NCBI GenBank assembly: GCA_009694265.1
Contig: SHVM01000007.1
Coordinates: 1-55,708, forward strand
DNA: 55,708 nt
From: Pseudolabrys sp.
Lineage (GTDB): Bacteria > Pseudomonadota > Alphaproteobacteria > Rhizobiales > Xanthobacteraceae
Direction of reading: 5' to 3'
The translations under genes were made by a program, and so were the position numbers. The notes beneath the pieces are model-generated. The model had not been told where the DNA came from. It did no database searches and saw only the letters and a program-made list of their open reading frames with translations. The stretch's first letter is position 1; the number at the start of each line of letters is the position of its first letter. This document shows positions 8,618 through 17,420 of the stretch, in pieces.

Positions 8618-9976
8618 ATGAACGCAACTCCCATAATAGCCGCCGATAGACCGGGCTCGGGCAAGGACCTGTTTGGCCATCCGCGCGGGCTCACTTTTCT
8701 GTTCGCAACCGAGATGTGGGAGCGCTTTTCCTATTACGGGATGCGCGCGCTGCTGGTTCTCTACATGGTCAAATATCTGCTCGACCCGCAGCGCGCGAGC
8801 GGCGTGGCTGGCCTCGGGGTTTTCAGACACGCGCTGGAATTCGTGTTCGGGCCGCTGGCGCTGCAACCACTCGCCTCCCAGATCTATGGCTTCTACACCG
8901 GTCTGGTTTATCTCACCCCAATCTTCGGTGGATTATTGGCCGACCGGGTGCTCGGCCAGCGCCGCACGATCGTGCTCGGCGCGGCGTTGATGGCTATCGG
9001 TCATTTCATGATGGCGTTCGAACAATTGTTCCTGCTGGCGCTACTCACCCTCATTCTCGGCAATGGCGCCTTCAAGCCAAACATCTCCACGCAAGTCGGT
9101 CAGCTTTACGCCCCCGGCGACCGCCGCCGCGACCGCGCCTTCTCGATCTTCTATGTCGGCATCAATCTCGGAGCCTTCCTGGCGCCGCTGGTGTGCGGCA
9201 CGCTGGGCGAGGAGATCGGCTGGCATTATGGTTTTGCCGCCGCCGGCGTCGGCATGACCACTGGCCTCATTATCTATCTGCTCGCCGCGCCGAGCTTGCC
9301 GCCCGATTCATTCGCCAAACGCGAAACGCCCCATCGCGCGCTCGGCCGTGACGAGTGGCTGGCGATCGGCGCCATCGTGGCGCTGATGCTGCCGGTCAGC
9401 TTGTTCTGGGGCACCTACGAGCAGCAGGGCAACACCATCGCGCTGTGGGCGGATCAGCACACCGATCGCCGCCTGTTCGGCCTAGAAATTCCGGTCACAT
9501 GGTTTCAGGCCTTCAATCCATTTATGATTTTTGCCTTCACGCCGCTCATCGTCGCGCTCTGGCGTTACCAAGGCACAAGCGAGCCGTCCACCGTCGCCAA
9601 GATGGCGATCGGCTGTTTTCTCAGTGCGGCTGCCTATCTGGTGATGTTCGCCGCCGCCTGGTCCTCGGCCGGCGGACAAGCGAGCTGGCTCTGGCTGTTT
9701 GTGTATTTCGTCATCATCACCGTCGGCGAACTCTATTTGTCGCCGGTCGGACTTTCCCTGGTGACCAAGGTCGCGCCCGCGCGCATGCTGTCGATGATGA
9801 TGGGCGTTTGGCTGTCGACCAGTTTCATCGGCGGATTTCTCGCCGGCTACCTCGGCACATTCTGGTCGAGCATGGCCAAGACCGATTTCTTCCTGATGCT
9901 CGCGCTCATCACCGCTATAGCGGGCATCGCCATCGCACTGCTAATCCGCCCCTTGCGCGGCGTACTCAAAGACTAA
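8618..9976 (+). CDS. Proton-dependent peptide transporter, POT/PTR family (MFS)
   Basis: About 452 residues with 12-14 membrane spans. The first cytoplasmic side carries ATEMWERFSYYGMRALLVLY, which contains the ExxERFxYYG motif that couples proton and peptide transport in POT proteins. GNGAFKPNISTQVGQLY matches the second POT signature, and FSIFYVGINLG and GELYLSPVGLSLVTK are also typical. It should import di- and tripeptides. The ATG at 8618 is chosen over an in-frame TTG at 8603, and neither has a good ribosome binding site. Its stop overlaps the stop of pobA by 4 bases (CTAA). Confidence 0.92.
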   Translation: MNATPIIAADRPGSGKDLFGHPRGLTFLFATEMWERFSYYGMRALLVLYMVKYLLDPQRASGVAGLGVFRHALEFVFGPLALQPLASQIYGFYTGLVYLTPIFGGLLADRVLGQRRTIVLGAALMAIGHFMMAFEQLFLLALLTLILGNGAFKPNISTQVGQLYAPGDRRRDRAFSIFYVGINLGAFLAPLVCGTLGEEIGWHYGFAAAGVGMTTGLIIYLLAAPSLPPDSFAKRETPHRALGRDEWLAIGAIVALMLPVSLFWGTYEQQGNTIALWADQHTDRRLFGLEIPVTWFQAFNPFMIFAFTPLIVALWRYQGTSEPSTVAKMAIGCFLSAAAYLVMFAAAWSSAGGQASWLWLFVYFVIITVGELYLSPVGLSLVTKVAPARMLSMMMGVWLSTSFIGGFLAGYLGTFWSSMAKTDFFLMLALITAIAGIAIALLIRPLRGVLKD

Positions 9977-11139
9977 TCGAGCGGCAATCCCGCATAATTC
10001 TCGGCCAGCGTGATGGATGCGGCGCGCGAGCCGACGAGATACTCAAGCTCGGCGAGCTGGCGGCGGCGGTCGAATGCATTCTCGTTCGGAAAATGATGCA
10101 GCAGGGACGTCATCCACCAGGAGAAGCGTTGCCCCTTCCAAATCCGCGGCAACACGGCCAGCGAATAGCCGTCGAGCTTTGCGGTCTTTCCCGACTTGTA
10201 ATATTCAGCGATCGCGCGCGATAGCATGCGCACATCGGCGAAGGCGAGGTTCATGCCCTTGGCGCCGGTCGGCGGCACGATATGCGCGCTGTCACCGGCA
10301 AGAAACAGCCGCCCGTGCTGCATCGGCTCGACCACGTAGCTGCGCATCGGTGTAATGCCCTTTTGCAGGATCTTGCCCTCGACAAGTTTGCGCACGCTGC
10401 CGAGCCGGGCGTGCAATTCCTCCCAGATTTTATCGTCCGGCCAGTTCTCGATGTCCTCGTCATGCGCGCATTGGAAATAAAGCCGCGCCAGGACGGGTGA
10501 ACGCATGGTGTAAAGGGCAAAGCCGCGGTCGTTGTAGGAATAGATCAGCTCATCCTCGGGCGGCGGGGATTCCGACAGGATGCCGAGCCAGCCGAACGGA
10601 TATTCGCGGTCGTATTCGGTCAGTACGCCATCCGGGATGCTCGGCCGGCAAACGCCGTGAAATCCGTCGCATCCGCCGATGAAGTCGCAGGCGATCTCCT
10701 GTTCGGCGCCGTTGTGCTTGAACTTTATTTTCGGCGACTTGCCGTCGATGTCCTGCACGCTGGCGTCGGATACCTCGAACAGGATCGGGGCGCCGTCGGC
10801 GAGCCGGCGCTTGATCAGGTCCTTGACGATCTCCTGCTGTCCGTAGATCGCCACGCCGCGGCCGACCAGTTCACGAAAATTGAGATAATGCAGGCGGCCG
10901 CTGAAATTCAGATGGATGCCGCTGTGAAACATGGCTTCCCGCTGCATGCGCTCGCCCACGCCAGTATCGTTCAAAAGATTGACGACCCACTGTTCGATCA
11001 GCCCGGCGCGAATGCGCTGCTCGCAATAGGCGCGGCTGCGGCTTTCGATGATGATCGATTCGATGCCGGCGAGATGCAGCAGATGCGACAGCATCAGGCC
11101 GGCGGGACCGGCGCCGACGATCCCCACTTGAGTGCGCAA
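9973..11139 (-). CDS. pobA: 4-hydroxybenzoate 3-monooxygenase
   Basis: PobA uses NADPH and FAD to hydroxylate 4-hydroxybenzoate to protocatechuate in the cytoplasm. The 388-residue length is as expected. Visible motifs are the FAD-binding GAGPAG (9-14), the CDG motif (157-159) and GDSAHIVPPTGAKG (282-295). Substrate-site residues of the Pseudomonas enzyme align as Tyr200, Arg213, Tyr221 and a C-terminal Tyr in ENYAGLP; the position equivalent to Ser212 is Thr211, a mild change. The start is TTG, which gives the canonical MRTQVGI beginning and has GGGAG upstream. No pobR or protocatechuate genes are adjacent, which is unusual. Confidence 0.95.
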   Translation of the reverse strand: MRTQVGIVGAGPAGLMLSHLLHLAGIESIIIESRSRAYCEQRIRAGLIEQWVVNLLNDTGVGERMQREAMFHSGIHLNFSGRLHYLNFRELVGRGVAIYGQQEIVKDLIKRRLADGAPILFEVSDASVQDIDGKSPKIKFKHNGAEQEIACDFIGGCDGFHGVCRPSIPDGVLTEYDREYPFGWLGILSESPPPEDELIYSYNDRGFALYTMRSPVLARLYFQCAHDEDIENWPDDKIWEELHARLGSVRKLVEGKILQKGITPMRSYVVEPMQHGRLFLAGDSAHIVPPTGAKGMNLAFADVRMLSRAIAEYYKSGKTAKLDGYSLAVLPRIWKGQRFSWWMTSLLHHFPNENAFDRRRQLAELEYLVGSRAASITLAENYAGLPLD

Positions 11140-11236
11140 TGGCTTTTCTCCCGGACGAAACGCTATGCCCCTATACGGGCAAGGCGCCGGCGCGGCAAAG
11201 GGACGATTGCCGGAAATGCTGGAACTTTTCGGCGGA

Positions 11237-11737
11237 CTACGGCGGCCAGCCGTAACGCGGCACGCGGGCCTTGTAGCGCCGGTAGTCGTCGCCGAATTTG
11301 GCTTCGAGGTAGCGCTCCTCGCGCTTGCCCACCCCGATGTGCAAGACGATGGCCCCCGGCACCAGCATCACCAGTGTCCAGTCGGAAGCGGCCGCGACGC
11401 CAATGCCGCCAACCAGCAAGCCTAAGCCGACATACATCGGATTGCGAATATAGGCGTAGACGCCGGCGGTCGCGAGCGCGCGCGACGGCTTCCAAGGCTC
11501 CTCATGGGTGCCGGCCGAGCGGAAGACGAGGATGGCCGGGATGGCGAGGCCTATGCCCGCCGCCATGAGCACCACGCCGACGACAATGCGTTCGGTCAGC
11601 GACAGCAGCAGCGTCAGCAAATAAGCCGGCAGCAGCCAGTCGAGCACGAGGCCAATGATAACCGCCGCCAGCGCGATCAGCGGCGGCGGGGCAATCACAC
11701 CGGCGGTTTCCCGAGGTTCGGTCATGGTGATGGTCAT
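11237..11737 (-). CDS. Isoprenylcysteine carboxyl methyltransferase-like membrane protein
   Basis: The 166-residue membrane protein has about four hydrophobic segments and the C-terminal methyltransferase signature of the ICMT/PEMT family: GVYAYIRNPMYVGLGLL followed by EERYLEAKFGDDYRRYKARV. Bacterial members bind S-adenosylmethionine and methylate unknown, probably lipid or small-molecule, targets; true prenylated proteins are not expected. Two starts are possible (11737, or the second Met five codons in). It lies between pobA and an alpha/beta hydrolase on the same strand, with no sign of a shared function. Confidence 0.8.
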   Translation of the reverse strand: MTITMTEPRETAGVIAPPPLIALAAVIIGLVLDWLLPAYLLTLLLSLTERIVVGVVLMAAGIGLAIPAILVFRSAGTHEEPWKPSRALATAGVYAYIRNPMYVGLGLLVGGIGVAAASDWTLVMLVPGAIVLHIGVGKREERYLEAKFGDDYRRYKARVPRYGWPP

Positions 11738-11770
11738 GGCTGCGTACCAACGCGCAACGGAACTAAAAGT

Positions 11771-12472
11771 TCAAATGTTGAGCCATTCGGCAAGTGCCGC
11801 ATTTACGGCCTCTGGCTTTTCGAGCGTCGACAAATGCCCGCAATCCGGCACGACCACCAGTTTTGAACCGGAAATGCCGCCGGCGATTTCCTTGGACAAC
11901 TCCGATGGCGTGAGTTCGTCGCCCTCGCCTACCAGCACCAAAGCCGGGCAGCGAATGGCGGCCAGCAGCGGCCGCGCATCGGCGCGCGACATGATCGCCT
12001 TTTGTTGGCAAACGAAACCTTCCGCTCCAGTCTCGGCCGCCATGTCGTGCAACACGCGCGATAGCGCCTCGTCATTTTGCCGATTACGATGCAGGAAACG
12101 CAGCTTCAGCAAGTCGGTCACCTCGGCAAGCTTGCCGGCCTCCGCCATGGCAATGAGTTTCTCACGTCCGGCTTTCTGCTCAGGGACATCGGGGCGCGCC
12201 GAGGTGTCGAGCAGCGCCAGTTTCGCGATGCGTTCGGGCGCCAAGCACATCATGGCGAAGGCGATGTAGCCGCCCATTGACAGCCCCGCGAGCGCAAAGC
12301 GCGGCGGCGCGTCGGCTAGAATGCGTTTGGCGATCGCGGCCATGTCGGCATCGCACCGGTGATCGGCAATAGTGACCTGCCCGAACGGCCAAAGTGCTGC
12401 GACTTGAGAGGTATAAAGACGCGCGCTGCACAACAGGCCGGGCAGCAAAACGAGCGGTAAAGATTGCGCCAT
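11771..12472 (-). CDS. Alpha/beta hydrolase
   Basis: A 233-residue single-domain alpha/beta hydrolase. The nucleophile elbow is GLSMGG with Ser65, the likely acid is the Asp in GEGDELTP (about 180), and the base is the His in CGHLSTLE (about 212). There is no signal peptide, so it should be cytosolic. The closest general type is the pimeloyl/3-oxoadipate-enol-lactonase-like group, but it lacks enough specific marks to call PcaD, so the substrate is left open. It is divergent from rhlE and 34 bases upstream of the methyltransferase-like gene on the same strand, so the two may be co-transcribed. Confidence 0.82.
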   Translation of the reverse strand: MAQSLPLVLLPGLLCSARLYTSQVAALWPFGQVTIADHRCDADMAAIAKRILADAPPRFALAGLSMGGYIAFAMMCLAPERIAKLALLDTSARPDVPEQKAGREKLIAMAEAGKLAEVTDLLKLRFLHRNRQNDEALSRVLHDMAAETGAEGFVCQQKAIMSRADARPLLAAIRCPALVLVGEGDELTPSELSKEIAGGISGSKLVVVPDCGHLSTLEKPEAVNAALAEWLNI

Positions 12473-12532
12473 GAAGACCCTCCCGTGACAAAAACGTTAA
12501 GAATTAATACGACATATTGCCCGGCCGTAGCA

Positions 12533-12583
12533 TTGACTTTGGCCCTTTCGGGCCTATGTTCCAGCCAACCGGTGCGAACATAG
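12533..12583 (+). promoter_or_regulatory. Putative rhlE promoter with palindromic elements
   Basis: TTGACT (12533-12538) and TATGTT (12555-12560), 16 bases apart, form a plausible housekeeping promoter. The spacer contains the palindrome GGCCC-TTTC-GGGCC (12541-12554). The -10 region is part of an 8-bp inverted repeat, CTATGTTC (12554-12561) with GAACATAG (12576-12583). The leader to the rhlE start would be about 90 bases. Operator or RNA-structure function is inference. Confidence 0.5.
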
Positions 12584-12659
12584 ATTCGACCGTCTCCCGC
12601 GCATTGCAACTGGTTTTCAAGTCCGGCGCGGACCCGGAACGGTCATTACTTGAGGTTAC

Positions 12660-14075
12660 ATGTCCTTTTCTCATCTCGGCTTGTCCGACAAAGTTATCGC
12701 CGCCATTGACTCGGCCGGCTACAAAATCCCGACCCCCATTCAAGAACAAGCCATTCCGCACGTGCTCGCTCGTCGCGATGTGCTCGGCATTGCGCAAACC
12801 GGCACCGGCAAGACCGCGGCCTTCGTGCTGCCGATGCTCACCATGCTGGAGAAGGGCCGCGCGCGCGCGCGCATGCCGCGCACGCTCATTCTCGAGCCGA
12901 CGCGCGAACTCGCCGCCCAGGTCGTCGAGCAGTTCGAAAAATACGGCAAAAACCATAAACTCAATGTCGCGCTGATCATCGGCGGCGTGTCGTTCGGCGA
13001 TCAGGATTCCAAGCTCACCCGTGGCGTCGACGTGCTGATCGCAACGCCCGGACGCCTGCTCGACCATTCCGAGCGCGGTCGCCTGTTGCTGTCCGGCGTC
13101 GAACTTCTGGTGATCGACGAAGCCGATCGCATGCTGGACATGGGTTTCATCCCCGACATCGAGCGCATCGGCAAACTGGTGCCGTTCACGCGCCAGACGC
13201 TGTTCTTCACGGCCACCATGCCGCCGGAAATCCAGCGCATCGCCGATACCTTCCTGCACAACCCGGTGCGGGTGGAAGTCTCAAAACCGGCCACCGCTGC
13301 CACCACCATCATCCAGTTGCAGGTCGCCACCGGGCGCGAGCCGGACGAAAAGCGCGAGACTTTGCGCAGCCTGATCCGTTCGGCCGACGGCTTCAAGAAC
13401 GCCATCGTATTCTGCAACCGCAAGCGCGAGGTCGCGCTGTTGCACCGCTCGCTGGTGCGCCACAAATTCAATGCCGTCGCGCTGCATGGCGATCTCGATC
13501 AATCGGCGCGCACCGCCGCGCTCGATGCCTTCCGTAACGGCGAGGCCAAGCTGCTGGTCGCATCCGATGTCGCGGCCCGCGGTCTCGATATTCCCGCGGT
13601 CAGCCACATCTTCAATTTCGACGTGCCGCACCACCCGGACGACTACATTCACCGCATCGGTCGCACCGGCCGCGCCGGTTTGAGCGGCACCGCCATCACG
13701 CTGGTGGCGCCGGCCGACAGCAAGGCGGTGGCGGCAATCGAGCGGCTGACCGGCCAGCCGATCCCCTTTATGGGCGCGCCCGCCCCCGCGGTCGGCGAAA
13801 ACCGACCAGCCCAAGGCGAGCGGCCCCAAACCGAACGCAGTCAAAAAGAACGGCCACGCGGTGAACGTAGCCGCGGCGGCCGAAGCCATGGCGGCCGGCC
13901 GCAGCGCCAGCCCGATCGCCAGCCGCAACAGCACCAGCCGCAACACAGCCAATCCCAACCACACCAAGACAAGGCGCCAGCACGCAGCAACACGCCGCAG
14001 CCCGACCAGGCCGGGGATTCCGACGGCAGCCACCTGCCCGCCTTCCTGCTGCGCCCGGTATCGCTGAAAGCCTGA
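12660..14075 (+). CDS. rhlE: DEAD-box RNA helicase, RhlE type
   Basis: This ATP-dependent RNA helicase should remodel RNA during ribosome assembly, decay or cold adaptation. The 471 residues hold all core motifs in order: Q motif (IPTPIQEQAIP), AQTGTGKT, PTRELAAQ, VIDEADRMLDMGF, FTATMP, VASDVAARGLDIPAV and HRIGRTGRAG. The MLDMGF sequence after DEAD is typical of the RhlE/RhlB group. After about residue 375 the chain becomes a low-complexity tail rich in Arg, Gly, Gln and His, likely disordered and RNA-binding. The ATG has GAGG five bases upstream. The gene has its own putative promoter at 12533-12560. Confidence 0.94.
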   Translation: MSFSHLGLSDKVIAAIDSAGYKIPTPIQEQAIPHVLARRDVLGIAQTGTGKTAAFVLPMLTMLEKGRARARMPRTLILEPTRELAAQVVEQFEKYGKNHKLNVALIIGGVSFGDQDSKLTRGVDVLIATPGRLLDHSERGRLLLSGVELLVIDEADRMLDMGFIPDIERIGKLVPFTRQTLFFTATMPPEIQRIADTFLHNPVRVEVSKPATAATTIIQLQVATGREPDEKRETLRSLIRSADGFKNAIVFCNRKREVALLHRSLVRHKFNAVALHGDLDQSARTAALDAFRNGEAKLLVASDVAARGLDIPAVSHIFNFDVPHHPDDYIHRIGRTGRAGLSGTAITLVAPADSKAVAAIERLTGQPIPFMGAPAPAVGENRPAQGERPQTERSQKERPRGERSRGGRSHGGRPQRQPDRQPQQHQPQHSQSQPHQDKAPARSNTPQPDQAGDSDGSHLPAFLLRPVSLKA

Positions 14076-14254
14076 TTTCGGCTCACTATTCGCACCGGCC
14101 GCGGTTGCAATGCCTATTTTTTGCACCGCTGGTAGTTCCGTATTTACCTCCGATTCACCTCCCTCGAATACCGCCCCTGTGGGGACGCGACGCGGCCAAC
14201 CGGCCGTGCGCATGGAAACCTGCTGGTAGAACGCCTGCCGACGGGGGTTTTCCG

Positions 14255-15316
14255 ATGACTGGGCATGCCGACGAGCACGAACGCACCATGGCGTTCTGCA
14301 AAATTGCTCTCGGGCAAATCAAGGCGCTGCACCAGCCGGCGACGCCGCGCAATTACGAAATCTGGTACGCCTACGCCACCGGCTATCACCCCTCGCTCAA
14401 TCAGAAGATCAACGAGCTGCTGTAGAAAAGCGGGCTCACCGAAAGCGATCTCGAGCAGATCTACGAGACCTATCTGTCGCCGACGCGGCTGACCGAGCGG
14501 ATCGACAAGGTCGGCAGTCAGGTCATGGGCGAGATCGAGCAGGTCATGGCGATGATCGACGCCGGCTCCGCCTCGAACTACACCACGAGCCTTGCCAGCA
14601 TGACCGAAAAGCTCGGCAAATCGAAGGACCGCGGGGGCCTGCGCTCGATCGTCGAAGGCCTGGTGCAGACCGCCAAGGAAATGGAAGAATCCAACCACAA
14701 GCTGGAAGAGCGTCTCAACGCCTCCAAGCAGGAAATAGACCAGCTGCAGGTCAATCTCGAAGTGGTGCGCACCGAGAGCCTGACCGATCCCCTGACTCAG
14801 CTCGCCAACTGCAAATTCTTCGACACCACGCTCGAACAGTGCACCGCCGACGCGCGCGCCAAGAACGAGCCGCTGTCGCTGCTGATGACCGACATCGACC
14901 ATTTCAAGAATTTCAACGACAGCTTCGGCCACCTCACCGGCGACCAGGTGCTGCGCCTGGTGGCGATGTCGGTGAAACAAAACGTCAAGGGCCAGGAGAC
15001 CGCGGCGCGCTACGGCGGCGAGGAATTCGCCATCGTGCTGCCGAACACGGTGCTGCGCTCGGCGATGACGGTCGCCGATCACATCCGCCGCGCGGTCATG
15101 ACCAAGGAATTGATGAAACGTTCGACCGGCGAACATCTCGGGCGAGTGACGATCTCAATCGGCGTCGCCACCTGGCACAAGAGCGACAATGCCCAGATGC
15201 TGATCGAGCGCGCCGACCCCTGCCTCTATGCCGCCAAGCGCCACGGCCGCAACCGGGTGATGTGCAAAACCGACCCGGAAGTCACCGCCACCGGCACGTC
15301 ATCGCAGGTCGCTTAG
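14255..15316 (+). pseudogene. GGDEF diguanylate cyclase gene split by an in-frame TAG
   Basis: One reading frame runs from ATG 14255 (MTGHADEHERTMAF...) to the stop at 15316, interrupted only by TAG at 14423-14425. Translation on both sides is protein-like: before it ATPRNYEIWYAYATGYHPSL, after it KSGLTESDLEQIYETYL. Together they match the complete N-terminal regulatory region that I recall in related GGDEF proteins of Bradyrhizobium-like bacteria. No base is lost or gained, so this is a nonsense mutation rather than a frameshift. Full length would be about 353 residues. It may be a recent pseudogene, rare readthrough, or a base error. The C-terminal part can still be read alone (see 14525). 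Confidence 0.7.
14525..15316 (+). CDS. GGDEF domain fragment with intact catalytic site
   Basis: This 263-residue open frame is the part downstream of the amber codon, starting at an internal ATG with a weak AAGG about 20 bases upstream. Residues about 45-80 form a coiled coil, followed by the GGDEF domain: SLTDPLTQLAN, DIDHFKNFNDSFGHLTGDQVL with metal and nucleotide ligands, and the active site RYGGEEFAIVLP (GGEEF, competent in the family). The final ADPCLYAAKRHGRNRV is normal apart from Pro in place of the usual Arg or Lys. If translated alone it could still make cyclic di-GMP but would lack its N-terminal input region. There is no RxxD inhibitory site before GGEEF. Confidence 0.55.
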   Translation: MGEIEQVMAMIDAGSASNYTTSLASMTEKLGKSKDRGGLRSIVEGLVQTAKEMEESNHKLEERLNASKQEIDQLQVNLEVVRTESLTDPLTQLANCKFFDTTLEQCTADARAKNEPLSLLMTDIDHFKNFNDSFGHLTGDQVLRLVAMSVKQNVKGQETAARYGGEEFAIVLPNTVLRSAMTVADHIRRAVMTKELMKRSTGEHLGRVTISIGVATWHKSDNAQMLIERADPCLYAAKRHGRNRVMCKTDPEVTATGTSSQVA

Positions 15317-15334
15317 GACCACTTCGCTCGCGGC

Positions 15335-15709
15335 TTACTTCGCCGCGTCCTTCGCCGGCGTCAATTGCACGGACTCGCCGCAGCCGCAGGCGCTGGTCTG
15401 GTTTGGATTGTTGAAGATGAACTGGGCGGACAATTTCTCGGTCTTGTAGTCCATCTCGGTGCCAAGCAGGAACAGTACCGCCTTGGGATCGACCATGATC
15501 TTGACGCCCTTGTCCTCAACCACCTCGTCGGTCGGCCTGATCGCGTCGGCATATTCCATGGTGTATTCCTGGCCGGCGCAGCCGCCGTTTTTCACGCCAA
15601 CACGCACACCGGCGACCGGCTTCTCCGCCCGCGCCATCACATCCTTGATGCGCATCGCGGCGGCTTCGGTCAGCCGCATCACCTGGGGTCGGGGCCGTGC
15701 AGTCGCCAT
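15335..15709 (-). CDS. sufA: Fe-S cluster carrier protein SufA/HesB family
   Basis: A 124-residue A-type carrier that receives Fe-S clusters from SufBCD and passes them to target enzymes. The three cluster cysteines are in GGCAGQEY (about residue 44) and CGCGE (about 108 and 110), with normal spacing. It is the last gene of the suf cluster, 54 bases after sufT; the AT-rich gap contains an imperfect hairpin (CTTAAAATT/AATTTAAG on this strand). The ATG at 15709 has GAGAGGA upstream. It faces the GGDEF gene tail to tail with 18 bases between. Confidence 0.93.
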   Translation of the reverse strand: MATARPRPQVMRLTEAAAMRIKDVMARAEKPVAGVRVGVKNGGCAGQEYTMEYADAIRPTDEVVEDKGVKIMVDPKAVLFLLGTEMDYKTEKLSAQFIFNNPNQTSACGCGESVQLTPAKDAAK

Positions 15710-15762
15710 GGTCGTCCTCTCGTTCTTCGTCCCTATCTAGTCCTTAAATTCGTAATTTTAAG

Positions 15763-16176
15763 TCACCACATATTCAATACTAAACGCGCCTCGTCCGACA
15801 TCCGGCTCGGGTCCCAGGGCGGATCCCACACCACCGTCACCTTGGTCTCTTTTACGCCCGGCACGCTGGAAACCGCATTTTCCACCATGATCGGCAATTC
15901 CTGCGCCGATGGGCAGTTCGGCGAGGTCAGCGACATGTCGATTTTCACCGCCCGGTCGTCGCCGATATCGATCTTGTAGATCAGGCCGATCTCGTAGACA
16001 TCGGCCGGAATTTCCGGGTCGTAGACGGTCTTGAGCCCGGCGATGATGTCGTCGGTCAGCCGGCTGAGCTCGCCCTCGGGCAGCGCGGAGGAGCCGGCCA
16101 CGGCGGCATTTTGCGGTGGCTTGTCGGCCACGATGTCTTCACTCTTGGGCGTGTCGTCGGTCATATCGTCACTCAT
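15763..16176 (-). CDS. sufT: SufT, MIP18/DUF59-family Fe-S assembly factor
   Basis: The 137-residue protein consists of a polar, disordered N-terminus (1-35) and a DUF59 domain with DPEIPADVYEIGLIY and SLTSPNCPSAQELP, which holds the conserved cysteine. SufT-type proteins help mature Fe-S proteins, especially under heavy demand. The start codon overlaps the stop of sufS (ATGA), so the two are translationally coupled within the suf operon. Confidence 0.93.
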   Translation of the reverse strand: MSDDMTDDTPKSEDIVADKPPQNAAVAGSSALPEGELSRLTDDIIAGLKTVYDPEIPADVYEIGLIYKIDIGDDRAVKIDMSLTSPNCPSAQELPIMVENAVSSVPGVKETKVTVVWDPPWDPSRMSDEARLVLNMW

Positions 16177-17420
16177 GCGAAAAATTCCTGCGCCTTCACC
16201 AGCGAGGCAGCCAGTATATCCACCTCTGCCTTCGTATTATATATGCCAAACGACGCGCGGCACGTCGCGGTGACGCCGAAACGCGCCAGCAATGGCATCG
16301 TGCAATGGGTGCCGGCGCGCACCGCCACACCCGAACGGTCGATGATGGTGGCGACGTCGTGCGGATGCGCGCCCTTGAGCTCGAAGGACACAATGGGTCC
16401 CTTGTCTTTCGCCTTGCCGATGATACGCAACGAATTGATGCCACCCAGCCGCTCATGCGCATATTTGACCAGCGCGCCTTCGTGCGCCCGGATGCGCGCC
16501 TTGCCGACTGAATTAACGTAGTCGATGGCCGCACCCAAGCCGATCGCCTGCACGATGGCCGGCGTGCCAGCCTCAAAGCGATGCGGCGGCTCGCCATAGG
16601 TGATGCGGTCCTCGAACACTTCGCGGATCATCTCGCCGCCGCCGTTGAAAGGCTGCATGGCGGCGAGCAGATCGTATTTTCCATACAGCACGCCGATCCC
16701 GGTCGGGCCGTAGAGCTTGTGGCCGGTCATGACATAGAAATCGGCATCGAGATCGCGCACGTCGATGTCCATGTGGACGGCCGCCTGCGCGCCATCGATC
16801 AGCACCGGAATGCCACGGGCATGCGCGAGCTTGATAGCCTCTTTCACCGGCACCACGGTGCCGAGCGCGTTCGACATCTGCGTGATCGCGACCATTTTGG
16901 TGCGCGGGCCGAATAGTTTCTCGAAATCGTCGATCAGGAAGTTGCCTTCGTCGTCGACCGGCGCCCATTTGATCACGGCGCCCTGGCGCTCACGCAGGAA
17001 ATGCCAGGGTACGATGTTGGAATGATGCTCCATGATCGAGAGCACGATTTCGTCTCCCGGCTTGATGCGCGCGGCGCCGAAACTCGCGGCCACCAGATTG
17101 ATCGCTTCGGTGGCGTTGCGGGTGAAGATGATTTCTTCCTTGCGTGCCGCGCCAAGGAAACCACGCACGGTCTCGCGCGCCCCCTCGTAGGCCTCGGTCG
17201 CTTCGTTCGCCAAATAATGCAACCCGCGATGCACATTGGCGTATTGCTCGGTATAGGCCTTCTGCATGCGGTCGAGCACGGCTTTGGGCTTTTGCGCGGA
17301 CGCCGCGTTGTCGAGATAGACCAGCGGTTTGCCATAGACCTGCATCGCCAGCGCGGGAAAATCGCTACGGATTTTGGCGACGTCATAGGAACCGTTGCTG
17401 ACGGCGGGATGCATCGTCAT
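16173..17420 (-). CDS. sufS: Cysteine desulfurase SufS (class II)
   Basis: SufS takes sulfur from L-cysteine using pyridoxal phosphate and delivers it for Fe-S assembly. At 415 residues it has the PLP lysine in MTGHKLYGPTGIGVLYG and the catalytic cysteine in RAGTHCTMPLLARFG, the class II form without the extra loop. MEHHSNIVPWH and IDGAQAAVHMDID bind the cofactor. The start at 17420 is chosen because its ATG overlaps the sufD stop (ATGA); six more codons lie in frame upstream. No SufE gene is present in the window, so the sulfur acceptor would be encoded elsewhere or be SufB directly. Confidence 0.95.
   Translation of the reverse strand: MTMHPAVSNGSYDVAKIRSDFPALAMQVYGKPLVYLDNAASAQKPKAVLDRMQKAYTEQYANVHRGLHYLANEATEAYEGARETVRGFLGAARKEEIIFTRNATEAINLVAASFGAARIKPGDEIVLSIMEHHSNIVPWHFLRERQGAVIKWAPVDDEGNFLIDDFEKLFGPRTKMVAITQMSNALGTVVPVKEAIKLAHARGIPVLIDGAQAAVHMDIDVRDLDADFYVMTGHKLYGPTGIGVLYGKYDLLAAMQPFNGGGEMIREVFEDRITYGEPPHRFEAGTPAIVQAIGLGAAIDYVNSVGKARIRAHEGALVKYAHERLGGINSLRIIGKAKDKGPIVSFELKGAHPHDVATIIDRSGVAVRAGTHCTMPLLARFGVTATCRASFGIYNTKAEVDILAASLVKAQEFFA

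Noticed and set aside
11771-12472. Naming the hydrolase PcaD because pobA is near
   Set aside because: The catalytic triad is general, the protein is shorter than typical PcaD, and no other pca gene is present.
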